Assembly: GCA_965657575.1 (NCBI GenBank)
Contig: CBFHOK010000003.1
Location: 41,741 to 105,740 of the forward strand
DNA: 64,000 nt
Reading direction: 5' to 3'
DNA from: CAJXVY01 sp965657575
GTDB lineage: Bacteria; Actinomycetota; Actinomycetes; Actinomycetales; Microbacteriaceae
Positions 54,120 to 62,973 of the stretch are shown here, in pieces. Under the pieces are notes generated by a model. It made no database searches. It was not told where the DNA came from and saw nothing but the letters and a program-made list of their open reading frames with translations. The translations under genes were made by a program, and so were the position numbers. How positions within the stretch are numbered: the first letter of the stretch is position 1; each line of letters begins with the position of its first letter.

Positions 54120-54518
54120 ATGGATTATCCCGTCTATAAAACAGACGAGCAGTGGCGAAATGAACTAAACGAAATCGAATATCAGGTGCTAAGACTTGCG
54201 GGTACAGAAAGGCCATTCACAGGCGAATTGCTGGATGAACACCGCCAAGGAGTATTCACCTGCCGCGGTTGCGGTGAAGAGCTATTTGATTCAAACACTA
54301 AATTTGATTCCAAGTCAGGTTGGCCAAGTTTTTATGAGCCAAAAAATACCGAAAAAGTTGAATTGATTGAAGATCGCAGTCACGGAATGCTTAGAACCGA
54401 GGTTCGCTGCGCTAAGTGCGGTGGTCATCTAGGACACGTTTTTGACGACGCCCCTCAAACCCCAACCGGTGAAAGATTTTGCATCAATAGCGTGAGTCTT
54501 AATTTCAAAGCAAGCTAA
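54120..54518 (+). CDS. msrB: Peptide-methionine (R)-S-oxide reductase
   Basis: Repairs oxidised methionine in proteins. The 132-residue protein has zinc pairs C48/C51 (CRGC) and C97/C100 (CAKC), the SGWPSFYEP loop and catalytic C121 in RFCINSVSLNF. AGGGGG lies just before the ATG. The LysE gene follows after 9 bases. Confidence 0.97.
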   Translation: MDYPVYKTDEQWRNELNEIEYQVLRLAGTERPFTGELLDEHRQGVFTCRGCGEELFDSNTKFDSKSGWPSFYEPKNTEKVELIEDRSHGMLRTEVRCAKCGGHLGHVFDDAPQTPTGERFCINSVSLNFKAS

Positions 54519-54527
54519 CATCTCTCT

Positions 54528-55148
54528 GTGCCAACAATTGAAAACCTAATCGGTTGGCTTTTGGTCTCGATTGTAATCATCATCCTTCCCGGACCAGGAG
54601 TCACCTTTGTTATCGCTCGAGCGATGACCATCGGCCGTAAGGGTGCCGTGATGACTGTCTTTGGTCACGCAGCTGGTGTGACATTGCAGATCCTGGCAGT
54701 TGCTTTTGGTCTTGGTGCGCTGGTTGCCTCAAGCGCCATTGCTTTCAACATCATGAAATTTGTTGGTGCTGGATTCTTGGTTTATTTGGGAATTCGAGCA
54801 ATCATTACTCGCAAGCAACCAATTGATCTATCGCTGGATGGAACAGTCAAGACCAGAAAGGTCCTTTCAGACAGCTTTGTGGTTGGCATTACAAACGCCA
54901 AGACAATTGTGTTTTTTGTGGCAACAATGCCGCAGTTTATAAACCCTGAATTTGGCAACGTCCCAATCCAGATGCTCCTTTTAGGCGCAATCTTTTTGGT
55001 CATAGGAACCTTGAGTGACTTGGTCTATGCCTTTGCTGCGGGAAGTGCCAGAGATTGGCTAGTCAACTCAGAATCCAGAATTGCAGCTGTCAGAGCAGCC
55101 GGAGGAGTTGCGATTGCAGGTGTTGGAATCCATACGGCTTTGAACTAA
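54528..55148 (+). CDS. LysE/RhtB family transporter
   Basis: A 206-residue protein with about six membrane helices. LysE family features: the N-terminal PGPGVTFVIARAMTIGRKGAVMT and the ITNAKTIVFFVATMPQFI region. Such proteins export amino acids; substrate unknown. GTG start 54528, co-directional with msrB. Confidence 0.9.
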   Translation: MPTIENLIGWLLVSIVIIILPGPGVTFVIARAMTIGRKGAVMTVFGHAAGVTLQILAVAFGLGALVASSAIAFNIMKFVGAGFLVYLGIRAIITRKQPIDLSLDGTVKTRKVLSDSFVVGITNAKTIVFFVATMPQFINPEFGNVPIQMLLLGAIFLVIGTLSDLVYAFAAGSARDWLVNSESRIAAVRAAGGVAIAGVGIHTALN

Positions 55149-55153
55149 CTCAG

Positions 55154-55226
55154 AGCCGGCAAGGGGACTTGAACCCCTAACCTTCCGATTACAAGTCGGA
55201 TGCGCTACCAGTTGCGCCATGCCGGC
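55154..55226 (-). tRNA. tRNA-Thr (anticodon UGU)
   Basis: The minus strand folds fully: acceptor GCCGGCA/TGCCGGC, D arm GCGC-AACTGGTA-GCGC, anticodon stem TCCGA/TCGGA around CTTGTAA (anticodon TGT), T arm AGGGG-TTCAAGT-CCCCT. CCA is not encoded. It lies 21 bases before the DsbA-like gene's stop on the same strand. Confidence 0.95.
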
Positions 55227-55247
55227 AAACCTTTGAAAGTCTAGCGG

Positions 55248-56081
55248 TTATTCCGCCATTGTTGACTGAACAAAAGAGGCAAATCTTGCTGGATTTACCA
55301 ATTCCTCACCAGTTGCCCAGGTGTATTCCTCACCATTGACAATCACCGATGGGGTTCCAGAGATCTGAACACCACTATCTGGCCTTGGGGTGGTTAATAC
55401 AGAGTTTGTAGTCTCCTGGATCCAATCAGCAAATGCTTTGGACTCAACACAGGCTGTAAATTCTTCGTCAACATTGACCCCTGCCTCCTCGGCAATGCCC
55501 AAAAGGTCATTGTTATCCAAGTTGCCACTACCCTCTCCTGGCTGACGCTCCATCAAAATTGAGTTCACTTCAAAGTAGCTCTCAGGGCTGTAGTTGGCGG
55601 TGCAGGCAGCGAAGTTTGCGGCTCTGGATGAATAGTTATCAACACTTGAACGGTCTAGGAAGCTGATCGGGTGATACTCAACGGTTGCAACACCGGTGTC
55701 AACCCATGAACGAATCTGCTGGTTGTTTGGAACATCAAACGCTTGGCAAACAGGGCACTGATAATCAACCCAGATCTGAATGTTTGGAACGTCTTCCTGC
55801 TCGCCCGCGGCAATTGGTAGCAAACCCTCACCCAGACGAATACCGTTGTCATATTCCATGTTTGCTGGTTTCTCATCAACATCTGGCCTAGCAACGTTTG
55901 AGCCTTGCGAACCAAAGATAAAGGCAACCACAACACCCACTGTTCCAAGCAGCACCGTCACAACCGACAACTGCAGGATCAGCTTGTTGCGCTTTTCTTT
56001 CTTCTGCTGCTGCTCACGGATTTCACGGGCTTTTTGTCTTGCAATTTCTCGCTGCTCTGAGCGACTGAGCTTTTCGTTCAT
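55248..56081 (-). CDS. DsbA-family thioredoxin-like protein, membrane anchored
   Basis: A 277-residue protein with a charged cytoplasmic N-terminus (about 1-33, Gln/Lys/Arg rich), one helix (34-56), and an outer DsbA-like fold with active site C109-P-V-C112. A late cis-Pro region is GTPSVIVNGEEY. It probably forms or shuffles disulfides outside the membrane, perhaps with a VKOR partner; none is seen here. Divergent from the ABC ATPase gene. Confidence 0.92.
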   Translation of the reverse strand: MNEKLSRSEQREIARQKAREIREQQQKKEKRNKLILQLSVVTVLLGTVGVVVAFIFGSQGSNVARPDVDEKPANMEYDNGIRLGEGLLPIAAGEQEDVPNIQIWVDYQCPVCQAFDVPNNQQIRSWVDTGVATVEYHPISFLDRSSVDNYSSRAANFAACTANYSPESYFEVNSILMERQPGEGSGNLDNNDLLGIAEEAGVNVDEEFTACVESKAFADWIQETTNSVLTTPRPDSGVQISGTPSVIVNGEEYTWATGEELVNPARFASFVQSTMAE

Positions 56082-56132
56082 GTAGGGAATTATCTTTCTA
56101 GTTTCTGAGAAAACCCTAATAGTCTACGTGGC

Positions 56133-56162
56133 TTGTGAGATACTTTTTTAGCTCAATAAAGA
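56133..56162 (+). promoter_or_regulatory. Putative promoter of the MsiK-type ATPase gene
   Basis: TTGTGA (56133-56138) and TAAAGA (56157-56162) are spaced by 18 bases on the plus strand. The first gene downstream starts at 56221. Consensus match is fair; no other evidence. Confidence 0.4.
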
Positions 56163-56188
56163 TGTTGAGTGCTTTCACAACGGATCGT

Positions 56189-56206
56189 CCGGCACGTACC
56201 TGCCGG
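56189..56206 (+). promoter_or_regulatory. Leader hairpin before the MsiK-type ATPase gene
   Basis: CCGGCA and TGCCGG pair over 6 bases around CGTACC. It lies one base before GAAGGAG, the ribosome binding site. A weaker hairpin (GTTG-A-GTG / CAC-AAC) precedes at 56164-56181. Such a place may tune translation. Confidence 0.5.
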
Positions 56207-56220
56207 TGAAGGAGATAAAA

Positions 56221-57294
56221 ATGGCTTCGGTCAAATTCGATAAAGCCACCAGGATGTACCCAGGTGGAGCCAAACCCGCAGTAGATCAGCTAGAACTGGA
56301 CATCAAAGACGGTGAATTTCTAGTACTTGTTGGTCCATCTGGTTGCGGTAAGTCAACAAGCTTGAGAATGCTTGCAGGATTGGAAGAAGTAAACGACGGT
56401 GCGATTTATATTGGCGACAGAGATGTCACCGATGTGGCACCAAAAGATCGCGACATTGCAATGGTCTTCCAAAACTACGCCCTATACCCACACATGACCG
56501 TGGCTGAGAACATGGGATTTGCCCTCAAGATTGCAGGGGTTCCGAAAGAAGAGCGCGCAGAGCGCGTGCTAGAAGCAGCAAAGCTTCTGGACCTTGAAGA
56601 TTACCTAGCTCGCAAACCAAAGGCTCTTTCTGGAGGACAGCGTCAGAGGGTTGCCATGGGTCGAGCCATCGTTCGTAAACCACAGGTATTCCTGATGGAT
56701 GAACCGCTATCAAACCTTGATGCAAAGCTTCGTGTTCAGACCAGAACTCAGATTGCATCCCTTCAGAAGCGCCTTGGAGTAACAACAGTTTATGTAACCC
56801 ACGACCAGGTCGAGGCTATGACCATGGGTGACAGGGTTGCTGTTTTGAAAGATGGACTGTTGCAGCAGGTTGCCTCTCCAAGAGAGCTCTACGACCGTCC
56901 AGCAAACGTATTCGTTGCAGGATTTATCGGTTCACCTGCGATGAACCTGATGCAGCTTCCAATCGTTGATGGCGGAGTGCAGTTTGGTGATGTTGTATTG
57001 CCAGTTGGCAAAGAGGTCACCGATAAGGCAAGTGGTCCGAAGGTAACCGTTGGAATCAGGCCTGAGAAGTTTGAGGTCAGCGAGCACGGATTGCCTGCAA
57101 CCATTGATTTGGTAGAAGAGCTTGGAAGCGATGGCTACCTCTACGGACGCGCCCAGGTTGATGGAGCGGATGTAAACCTAATTATTCGCACCGATCCCCA
57201 CGACCACCCAATGGCTGGAGATAACATCCACCTGCGCTCGACTGCCGAAGAGGTTCACATCTTCGACACCGAGAGCGGTGAGCGACTTAACTAG
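56221..57294 (+). CDS. Sugar ABC transporter ATP-binding protein, MsiK/UgpC type
   Basis: A 357-residue ATPase. Walker A GPSGCGKSTSLRML, signature LSGGQRQRVAMGRAI, Walker B VFLMDEPLSNLD; the C-terminal OB/TOBE domain (from about 240) has GIRPEKFEV. It powers sugar uptake by partner permeases. No binding protein or permease is near, so it likely serves several systems like MsiK. ATG 56221 follows AAGGAG by 6 bases; the upstream in-frame ATG at 56206 lies inside the hairpin. Confidence 0.95.
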   Translation: MASVKFDKATRMYPGGAKPAVDQLELDIKDGEFLVLVGPSGCGKSTSLRMLAGLEEVNDGAIYIGDRDVTDVAPKDRDIAMVFQNYALYPHMTVAENMGFALKIAGVPKEERAERVLEAAKLLDLEDYLARKPKALSGGQRQRVAMGRAIVRKPQVFLMDEPLSNLDAKLRVQTRTQIASLQKRLGVTTVYVTHDQVEAMTMGDRVAVLKDGLLQQVASPRELYDRPANVFVAGFIGSPAMNLMQLPIVDGGVQFGDVVLPVGKEVTDKASGPKVTVGIRPEKFEVSEHGLPATIDLVEELGSDGYLYGRAQVDGADVNLIIRTDPHDHPMAGDNIHLRSTAEEVHIFDTESGERLN

Positions 57295-57297
57295 TCG

Positions 57298-58593
57298 ATG
57301 ACCAACCTTAAATTCCTATCTGCCACGGCCGAACCAGCACTGCTGGATTTGCCGTGGCAGTTAGCTTTGGAGGACTGGCCAGAGGAGAAAATCGCAGCTC
57401 TGCCCAAAGGAATTTCAAGGCATACGGTTCGGTTTGTGAAACTGGATGACCACGTAATTGCAATCAAAGAAACCCTGTTTGATTTGGCAAAGCGTGAGTA
57501 TGAAATGCTCAGAGATTTAGAAAAACTTGAAATCCCATGCGTAGAACCATTCGCTATTGTCTCTGGACGCAAAACCGAATCAGGTGATGACCTGCCAGCA
57601 GTGCTTATCACCAGACACTTGAAGTATTCATTGCCCTACAGGGCTATGTGGTCACAGGGAATCAAAGATCAAACCGCAAAAAGACTGGTTGATGCGTTAG
57701 CGCTGTTGCTTGTCAGGCTTCACCTGGTCGGTTTTTTCTGGGGAGATGTTTCACTATCAAATACCCTATTTCGTCGTGACGCCGGAGCCTTCGCAGCCTA
57801 CCTGGTTGATGCCGAGACGGGGCAGTTATATGAATCCAGGCTCAGCAACGGTCAGCGAGAGAATGACTTAGAAATCGCAAGAGTGAACATCGCTGGAGAG
57901 CTTATGGACCTGGTTGCAAGTGGTAAGGCTCAGGATGTTGACCCGGTGGAAATCTCGCAAAGAATTGTTGAGAAATACCACTCGCTATGGAAAGAGCTGA
58001 CTGAGGTTCAACAGTTCAGTGGTGATGAGCGCTATAAAATCGAACAGCGAGTCAGAAGGCTGAATGAACTTGGTTTTGACATTGAAGAGATGCGCATGGA
58101 AAGTGCTCCGGGTGGAGCGGAGATAAAGATTCAACCAAAGGTTGTTGATGCAGGTCACCACCAGCGAAGGCTTATCAGGCTAACGGGACTCGATGTTGAA
58201 GAAAACCAGGCAAGAAGGCTTCTAAACCAAATCGATGAATTCTCACTCCGAGCGGACACTGAAGCTGATGAGGAAATGCTCGCTCACAGATGGCTCAGTG
58301 AGGTGTTTGAGCCGGTTGTAAACGCCGTTCCGCGGGAACTTAGAACCAAGTTGGAAAACGCTGAGTTATTCCATGAGGTATTGGAACACCAATGGCAGAA
58401 ATCGCAGGAACTTCAGCGCGACATTGGATTACTAGAAGCTGTTCAGAGCTATACGGATGAGATTTTGGTCAACCGCAGAGATGAATCCGCCTACCTTGGA
58501 ACAACTACTGAAATGATCACCCTGCCCGAGCCAATCCCGTCTGGAGAGGTAAGGGTAGATGAAGAAGAAGGTGACTGGAGAGATCTGGTCTAA
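57298..58593 (+). CDS. DUF4032 protein with kinase-like fold
   Basis: A 431-residue protein beginning 3 bases after the ATPase stop. It has a kinase-like catalytic loop: HLVGFFWGDVSLSNTLFRRD, then VDAETGQL resembling the metal-binding D. An ion-pair lysine is plausible at VIAIKETLFDLA. The C-terminal half is helical and charged. It fits DUF4032 (lipopolysaccharide-kinase-like) proteins. Substrate is unknown. It shares a 4-base stop overlap with rlmB. Confidence 0.85.
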   Translation: MTNLKFLSATAEPALLDLPWQLALEDWPEEKIAALPKGISRHTVRFVKLDDHVIAIKETLFDLAKREYEMLRDLEKLEIPCVEPFAIVSGRKTESGDDLPAVLITRHLKYSLPYRAMWSQGIKDQTAKRLVDALALLLVRLHLVGFFWGDVSLSNTLFRRDAGAFAAYLVDAETGQLYESRLSNGQRENDLEIARVNIAGELMDLVASGKAQDVDPVEISQRIVEKYHSLWKELTEVQQFSGDERYKIEQRVRRLNELGFDIEEMRMESAPGGAEIKIQPKVVDAGHHQRRLIRLTGLDVEENQARRLLNQIDEFSLRADTEADEEMLAHRWLSEVFEPVVNAVPRELRTKLENAELFHEVLEHQWQKSQELQRDIGLLEAVQSYTDEILVNRRDESAYLGTTTEMITLPEPIPSGEVRVDEEEGDWRDLV

Positions 58594-59465
58594 CGCCGCT
58601 TAGCAATCTCGTACAGTGCAAGTGAAGCTGCAACTGAGGCATTCAGTGACTCAACACTTGAACTGATTGGAATGCTGACAACCTGATCGCAGGTTTTTCT
58701 TACCAGCTGACTAATCCCCTTGCCCTCCGCTCCAACAACTACAACCAGTGGTTGATCAGCAAGTTCCAGTTCGGGCAAGGAGATATCTCCATCGCCGTCA
58801 AGACCAACAACAAACAATCCCTGCTTTTGGTATTCCTTCAATGAGGCGTTCAAATTCGGCGCCATTGCCACTGGGATTCTGGCCGCCGCTCCAGCAGAGG
58901 TTTTCCAAGCGGCAGGCGTCATGCCAACGCTTCTTCTAGAGGGAATCAATACACCACTGGCTCCGAAAGCAGCAGCGGAGCGAATGATTGCGCCCAGGTT
59001 TCTTGGGTCAGTGATTCCATCACAAGCAATCACCAGTGGTCGCTTGCCAACTAAGAGATCATGCGGGTTTGAATAGACATAGGGAGGGACTTGCAAAATC
59101 ACCCCCTGGTGAACGCTGTCCACTCCTGCCAATCTTGATAGCTCTGGTTTTGTAAGTTCAGTGATTGGCAGTGATCGAGCATTGGCGATGGAGATGATCT
59201 CCTTCATCCGATCATCCATCTCCAGTTGGTTGGCAATCATCAGCGCCTTCGCTGGAATCTTTGCCCTGAGGGACTCTAGAACGCTGTTTTTACCGCTAAC
59301 AATGTCGTTTGTTGGCGTGGGTCTGGTTCTGCGCTGCTGTGGTCTCTGCTTGGCTTTATAGGCTTTGTGATTCGGCCTATCTTCAGCTTTCGGGGTTGGG
59401 CCTTTTCCAGACAGGCGTTTTCTGCCGTGCCCACCGGTTCCAACAGTTGGTTTTTTCTTAGCCAT
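58590..59465 (-). CDS. rlmB: SpoU/TrmH family 23S rRNA (guanosine-2'-O)-methyltransferase
   Basis: A 291-residue protein. After a basic tail of about 60 residues it has a substrate-binding domain and a SPOUT methyltransferase core: ACDGITDPRNLGAIIRSA, VVVGAEGKGISQLV and ESLNASVAASLALYE (knot). It methylates rRNA; exact site not provable, though RlmB is the usual name. ATG 59465 overlaps cysS by 8 bases; longer starts lie inside cysS. The carD-ispDF-cysS-rlmB order is conserved. Confidence 0.94.
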   Translation of the reverse strand: MAKKKPTVGTGGHGRKRLSGKGPTPKAEDRPNHKAYKAKQRPQQRRTRPTPTNDIVSGKNSVLESLRAKIPAKALMIANQLEMDDRMKEIISIANARSLPITELTKPELSRLAGVDSVHQGVILQVPPYVYSNPHDLLVGKRPLVIACDGITDPRNLGAIIRSAAAFGASGVLIPSRRSVGMTPAAWKTSAGAAARIPVAMAPNLNASLKEYQKQGLFVVGLDGDGDISLPELELADQPLVVVVGAEGKGISQLVRKTCDQVVSIPISSSVESLNASVAASLALYEIAKRR

Positions 59466-60834
59466 CGATGCTCCATGTTGTTCCATCAGCGTCGTCACTA
59501 AGGGTTACGCCAATTCCTAAAAGCTTTTCTCTTATTTGATCTGCAAGATCAAAATCCTTATTCTCTCGGGCTTCAGCCCGCAAAGCTATTTGCTGCTCAA
59601 TCAGAGATGCCAAAGCCAGCATCTCTGCCCCAGTGCCATCTGCTTCAAACTCAATGCCTAAAACTTGCAGCATTGCCACAACCTCACCGAGAGATGCTGC
59701 TGCATCCCGCAGGCGCTGCTCATCAAGGGCTAGGTTTCCATCCCTAACTCGCTCGTGCAAAACTGCAAGAGCAGCTGGCAGGTTTAGATCATCCTCCATC
59801 GCGATATCAAATTCTTCAGGTATTACGGACTCAACTGAATACTGGCTTTCAGCAAGCTTGCGAGTCGCTCTTTGAGTAAAGCCCTCTATTCGCTCCAGAG
59901 CACTGGCTGCTTCATCCAATGAGCTTGGCTGGTAATCCAACACAGAGCGGTAGTGAGCGCTTAGTAGGTAGTAACGAAGAACCTCTGCAGGGTGAGAATT
60001 GAGTAAATCCGCCCCAAAAACACTGTTCCCCGCAGACTTACTCATCTTTGCACCCTCAACGGTGACCAGTCCGTTATGCATCCAAAGGTTTGCAAACTCA
60101 CTACCGGCAGCTTTGGATTGTGCCAACTCGTTTTCATGGTGTGGGAAGCGAAGATCTAATCCCCCGCCGTGGATATCAAAATTGCTGCCCAGGTATTTCT
60201 CCGCCATTGCCGAGCATTCGATATGCCAACCGGGACGACCCTCGCCGAATTCACTTGGCCAGAATGCTGATTCCGGCTCAGAGTCTTTTTTGGCTTTCCA
60301 AAGAGCAAAATCGGTTGAGGATTTTTTGAACTCGGTTGATTCCTCGCCCTCCATATCCTCTGGCTTCTGATTTGTCAGCTCGCCATAGGCTTCCCAAGCT
60401 GATGTGTCGAAATAAACATCACCGTTTGCTGAGCGGTAGGCGAAACCTTTATCTATCAATCTTTGGATAAGTTGCAATATCTCTGGGATGTGACCGGTGG
60501 CTCTTGGTTCATTGCTGGGTCTCTGAATTCCGAGGACATCGAACTGTCTTTGAAACTCCAGTTCGTTTTTATAAGCCAACTCCCACCAGCTAAGTGCTTC
60601 CGTGTGTTTTTCTAAAACCTTGTCATCGATATCGGTGACATTTCTGATAAGCGTCACCTTCAAGCCCTTGTGTTGAAGCCAGCGAGAGAGCAGGTCATAG
60701 ACCAGTGCGCTTCTCAAATGTCCGATGTGAGGCTCGGACTGAACCGTCGGACCGCAAACATAAACAGAAACCTGACCAGGTTTGATTGGTTTAAGGTCCC
60801 TCAGTTCATGGGCTTTAGAGTCATATAGCTGCAC
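59458..60834 (-). CDS. cysS: Cysteinyl-tRNA synthetase
   Basis: A 458-residue class I synthetase. The zinc cysteine C27 in VYVCGPT, HIGH at 36-39, zinc region GWHIECSAM and HGGGLDLRFPHHENE, KMSKS in AKMSKSAGNSV. It charges tRNA-Cys. It starts 9 bases after ispDF ends. A mycothiol MshC ligase shares this fold, but the full anticodon domain and context fit CysS. Confidence 0.97.
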   Translation of the reverse strand: MQLYDSKAHELRDLKPIKPGQVSVYVCGPTVQSEPHIGHLRSALVYDLLSRWLQHKGLKVTLIRNVTDIDDKVLEKHTEALSWWELAYKNELEFQRQFDVLGIQRPSNEPRATGHIPEILQLIQRLIDKGFAYRSANGDVYFDTSAWEAYGELTNQKPEDMEGEESTEFKKSSTDFALWKAKKDSEPESAFWPSEFGEGRPGWHIECSAMAEKYLGSNFDIHGGGLDLRFPHHENELAQSKAAGSEFANLWMHNGLVTVEGAKMSKSAGNSVFGADLLNSHPAEVLRYYLLSAHYRSVLDYQPSSLDEAASALERIEGFTQRATRKLAESQYSVESVIPEEFDIAMEDDLNLPAALAVLHERVRDGNLALDEQRLRDAAASLGEVVAMLQVLGIEFEADGTGAEMLALASLIEQQIALRAEARENKDFDLADQIREKLLGIGVTLSDDADGTTWSIDG

Positions 60835-60843
60835 GCCGCTAGC

Positions 60844-61923
60844 CTATCTAGCTTTTTTCAATGAGGCAGTTGCAACCGCCCCCACGCCACGAGCGTCTTT
60901 CAAAAAACCAAGACCGTCGGTTGTGGTGGCGAGGATGCTCACCGGTGCTCCAATAAGCTCACCAAGTCTCAACTGCAGGTCTTTTCTAATCGGTGAAATC
61001 TTTGGCTTATCAGCAACCAGCTGGCAAGAGATATTGACAACTTTGAAACCTGCTTTGTCCAGTAATTGCATTGTCTCGGTTATGAATAACTCACCGCTGG
61101 CTCCAGCAAACTTAGGCTCATCAATTCCAAATACAGATCCAATGTCCCCGAGCCTGGCTGCTGCCAGCATGGCATCAACAATCGCATGCGAAAGCGCATC
61201 GCCATCGCTGTGGCCCTCAAGCTTTGGGTAACCCTCAATCGCCATGGTTCCAAGCATCAGTGTTCCAGAATCACTGAACATGTGACTGTCGACACCGGTG
61301 CCAACGTAAACATCTGCCAGCAGGTCATCCTCGGTGGTTATCTTTTTGGAGCGAATATCTCCTGTTACGTATCCAACTTTGAATCCAGCGTGCTCCATCA
61401 GCATTGCCTCGTCGGTGACTTCTAGATCACTAAAGCTTGAGAGAAGTTTTTGTCTATCAAACCCCTGCGGTGTTTGAACACTAATCAATTGCTCGCGATC
61501 TATGGTTTCGATAACCGTCTTGACATCAACTTTTTTGATGGTGTCAGTAACTTTTAGCCCTGGCACCACTGCGTCAAATTCATTCAAGGCTTCCATGACT
61601 CTTTCAAATACCTCAATTGGCGCAAAACACCTTGCCGCATCGTGAATCAAAACCTTCTCGGCGTTGGTGGCTTGCAAACCATTCAAAGCACTCTGCTGGC
61701 GACTCGCTCCACCTGCAACCAGCCTGGCATTTTCCGGTATCAGCTCTTTGAATTGTTCAAGATGGCTTTCTGGTCCAACAACTATTAGTTCATACCCTGT
61801 TGGAAGATTGTCTAAGCAGTGCTCAAGGATGGTTTTTCCGTCAATGGAAACAAGCGCTTTGGGGATTCCTCGACCCAGTCTTTCTCCGCGACCTGCGGCC
61901 ACGACGATTATGGCAGGGCTCAT
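60844..61923 (-). CDS. ispDF: Fused bifunctional IspD/IspF
   Basis: A 359-residue fusion. Residues 1-205 are IspD (CDP-ME synthase): AAGRGERLGRGIPKALV, VLIHDAARCF, ISVQTPQGFDR, TDEAMLMEHAG. Residues 206-359 are IspF (MECDP synthase): metal ligands D212 and H214 in GVDSHMF, H246 in GHSDGDALSHA, and ATTTDGLGF. Together with ispE it covers three non-mevalonate steps. Mycobacteria have two separate genes here; the fusion removes the gap. It starts 2 bases after carD. Confidence 0.96.
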   Translation of the reverse strand: MSPAIIVVAAGRGERLGRGIPKALVSIDGKTILEHCLDNLPTGYELIVVGPESHLEQFKELIPENARLVAGGASRQQSALNGLQATNAEKVLIHDAARCFAPIEVFERVMEALNEFDAVVPGLKVTDTIKKVDVKTVIETIDREQLISVQTPQGFDRQKLLSSFSDLEVTDEAMLMEHAGFKVGYVTGDIRSKKITTEDDLLADVYVGTGVDSHMFSDSGTLMLGTMAIEGYPKLEGHSDGDALSHAIVDAMLAAARLGDIGSVFGIDEPKFAGASGELFITETMQLLDKAGFKVVNISCQLVADKPKISPIRKDLQLRLGELIGAPVSILATTTDGLGFLKDARGVGAVATASLKKAR

Positions 61924-61925
61924 GA

Positions 61926-62408
61926 TTAGCCCGCGAGAACTTTGTCCAGCTCTGCGCCAGCCTTTTCCTCATCGGTTTTTCTTGCAAGTGCCAACTCGGA
62001 AATCAAAATCTGTCTCGCCTTGGCTAGCATTCTCTTCTCACCGGCTGAAAGTCCACGATCCTGGTCTCTTCTCCAAAGGTCTCTAACGACCTCGCTGACC
62101 TTCACCACGTCTCCGCTGGCAAGTTTTTCAAGGTTTGCCTTATACCTTCTTGACCAGTTGGTGGGTTCCTCAACAAACTCGGCCTGCAATACATCAAAGA
62201 CCTCTTTGACACCCTTTTTGTCGATGACGTCTCTGACGCCAACTTTCTCAACGTTTTCCTTGGGAACCTGAATTTCAAGTTCTGACTGGGTAACCATCAG
62301 GGTCAAATACTCTTTGGTTTCACCACGCACGGTTTTCTTCGCAATCTTGGTGATTTTGGCCGCGCCGTGGTGGGGATAAACTACTGTCTCGCCGACTTCA
62401 AAACGCAT
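61926..62408 (-). CDS. carD: CarD family RNA-polymerase binding regulator
   Basis: A 160-residue protein. N-terminal RNA-polymerase interaction domain (FEVGETVVYPHHGAAKI) and a helical C-terminal DNA-binding domain with the conserved Trp (NWSRRYKANLEKL, DLWRRDQDRGLSAGEKRML). CarD stabilises open complexes, notably at rRNA promoters. It leads the ispDF-cysS-rlmB operon. Confidence 0.97.
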   Translation of the reverse strand: MRFEVGETVVYPHHGAAKITKIAKKTVRGETKEYLTLMVTQSELEIQVPKENVEKVGVRDVIDKKGVKEVFDVLQAEFVEEPTNWSRRYKANLEKLASGDVVKVSEVVRDLWRRDQDRGLSAGEKRMLAKARQILISELALARKTDEEKAGAELDKVLAG

Positions 62409-62425
62409 ATTTTTCTCTCAACTCC

Positions 62426-62453
62426 AAAGTAGCAGTCTACCACAGTGCGTCAA
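62426..62453 (-). promoter_or_regulatory. Putative carD promoter
   Basis: TTGACG (62448-62453) and TACTTT (62426-62431) on the minus strand, spaced by 16 bases, 18 bases before the carD start codon. The -35 is near consensus and the -10 fits TANNNT. Not mapped. Confidence 0.5.
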
Positions 62454-62499
62454 GCCCTTCTGGGCTAGACTGTAGGCAGTAATTTCACTGGAGGATATT

Positions 62500-62973
62500 T
62501 TGCGCCGAGTTCTGTCTGCCCTTGCCGTCTCGACACTAGTTGTAACAATCACCACTGGTTGCCAGTTCATGCAGCCAGTTAGATCATTGGACCCCTACGC
62601 CCCATCAGACGGGTTCCAAACCGATATCGATGACCTGAAGGCCAGAAACTTCATGCTGCTAGAGCTTGAAAACGAAGCTGCGCTGATTGGAAGTTTTGTA
62701 AACAGCGGCAACGAAGATGTTGACGTCACCGTGCAGATAATCAACGGCGATAATCGCACCGAAACATCAGTTGAGGTCCCAGCTGGCGGAAAAACCGACA
62801 TGGGCTATAACGGCTTTGCTCCAAAACTAGTTGAGCTTCCGGACGAGGTCATCGCCGGGCAGTTGTATCCAATTTATATCCAGGTGGATAACGGAACCCC
62901 AAGAGAGCTATTCGTTCCAGTTTTGGATGGAGCTCTCGAGGAATATCAACAGATGATTGACCTTCTGGGCTAA
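62500..62973 (+). CDS. Putative lipoprotein
   Basis: A 157-residue protein with TTG start behind a GGAGG site. The N-terminus has two Arg, a hydrophobic stretch and a lipobox-like TTGC with Cys at residue 21, so it should be lipid-anchored outside the cell. The remainder is acidic and beta-rich. I do not recognise a family. The end overlaps the response-regulator gene by 4 bases. Confidence 0.8.
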   Translation: MRRVLSALAVSTLVVTITTGCQFMQPVRSLDPYAPSDGFQTDIDDLKARNFMLLELENEAALIGSFVNSGNEDVDVTVQIINGDNRTETSVEVPAGGKTDMGYNGFAPKLVELPDEVIAGQLYPIYIQVDNGTPRELFVPVLDGALEEYQQMIDLLG

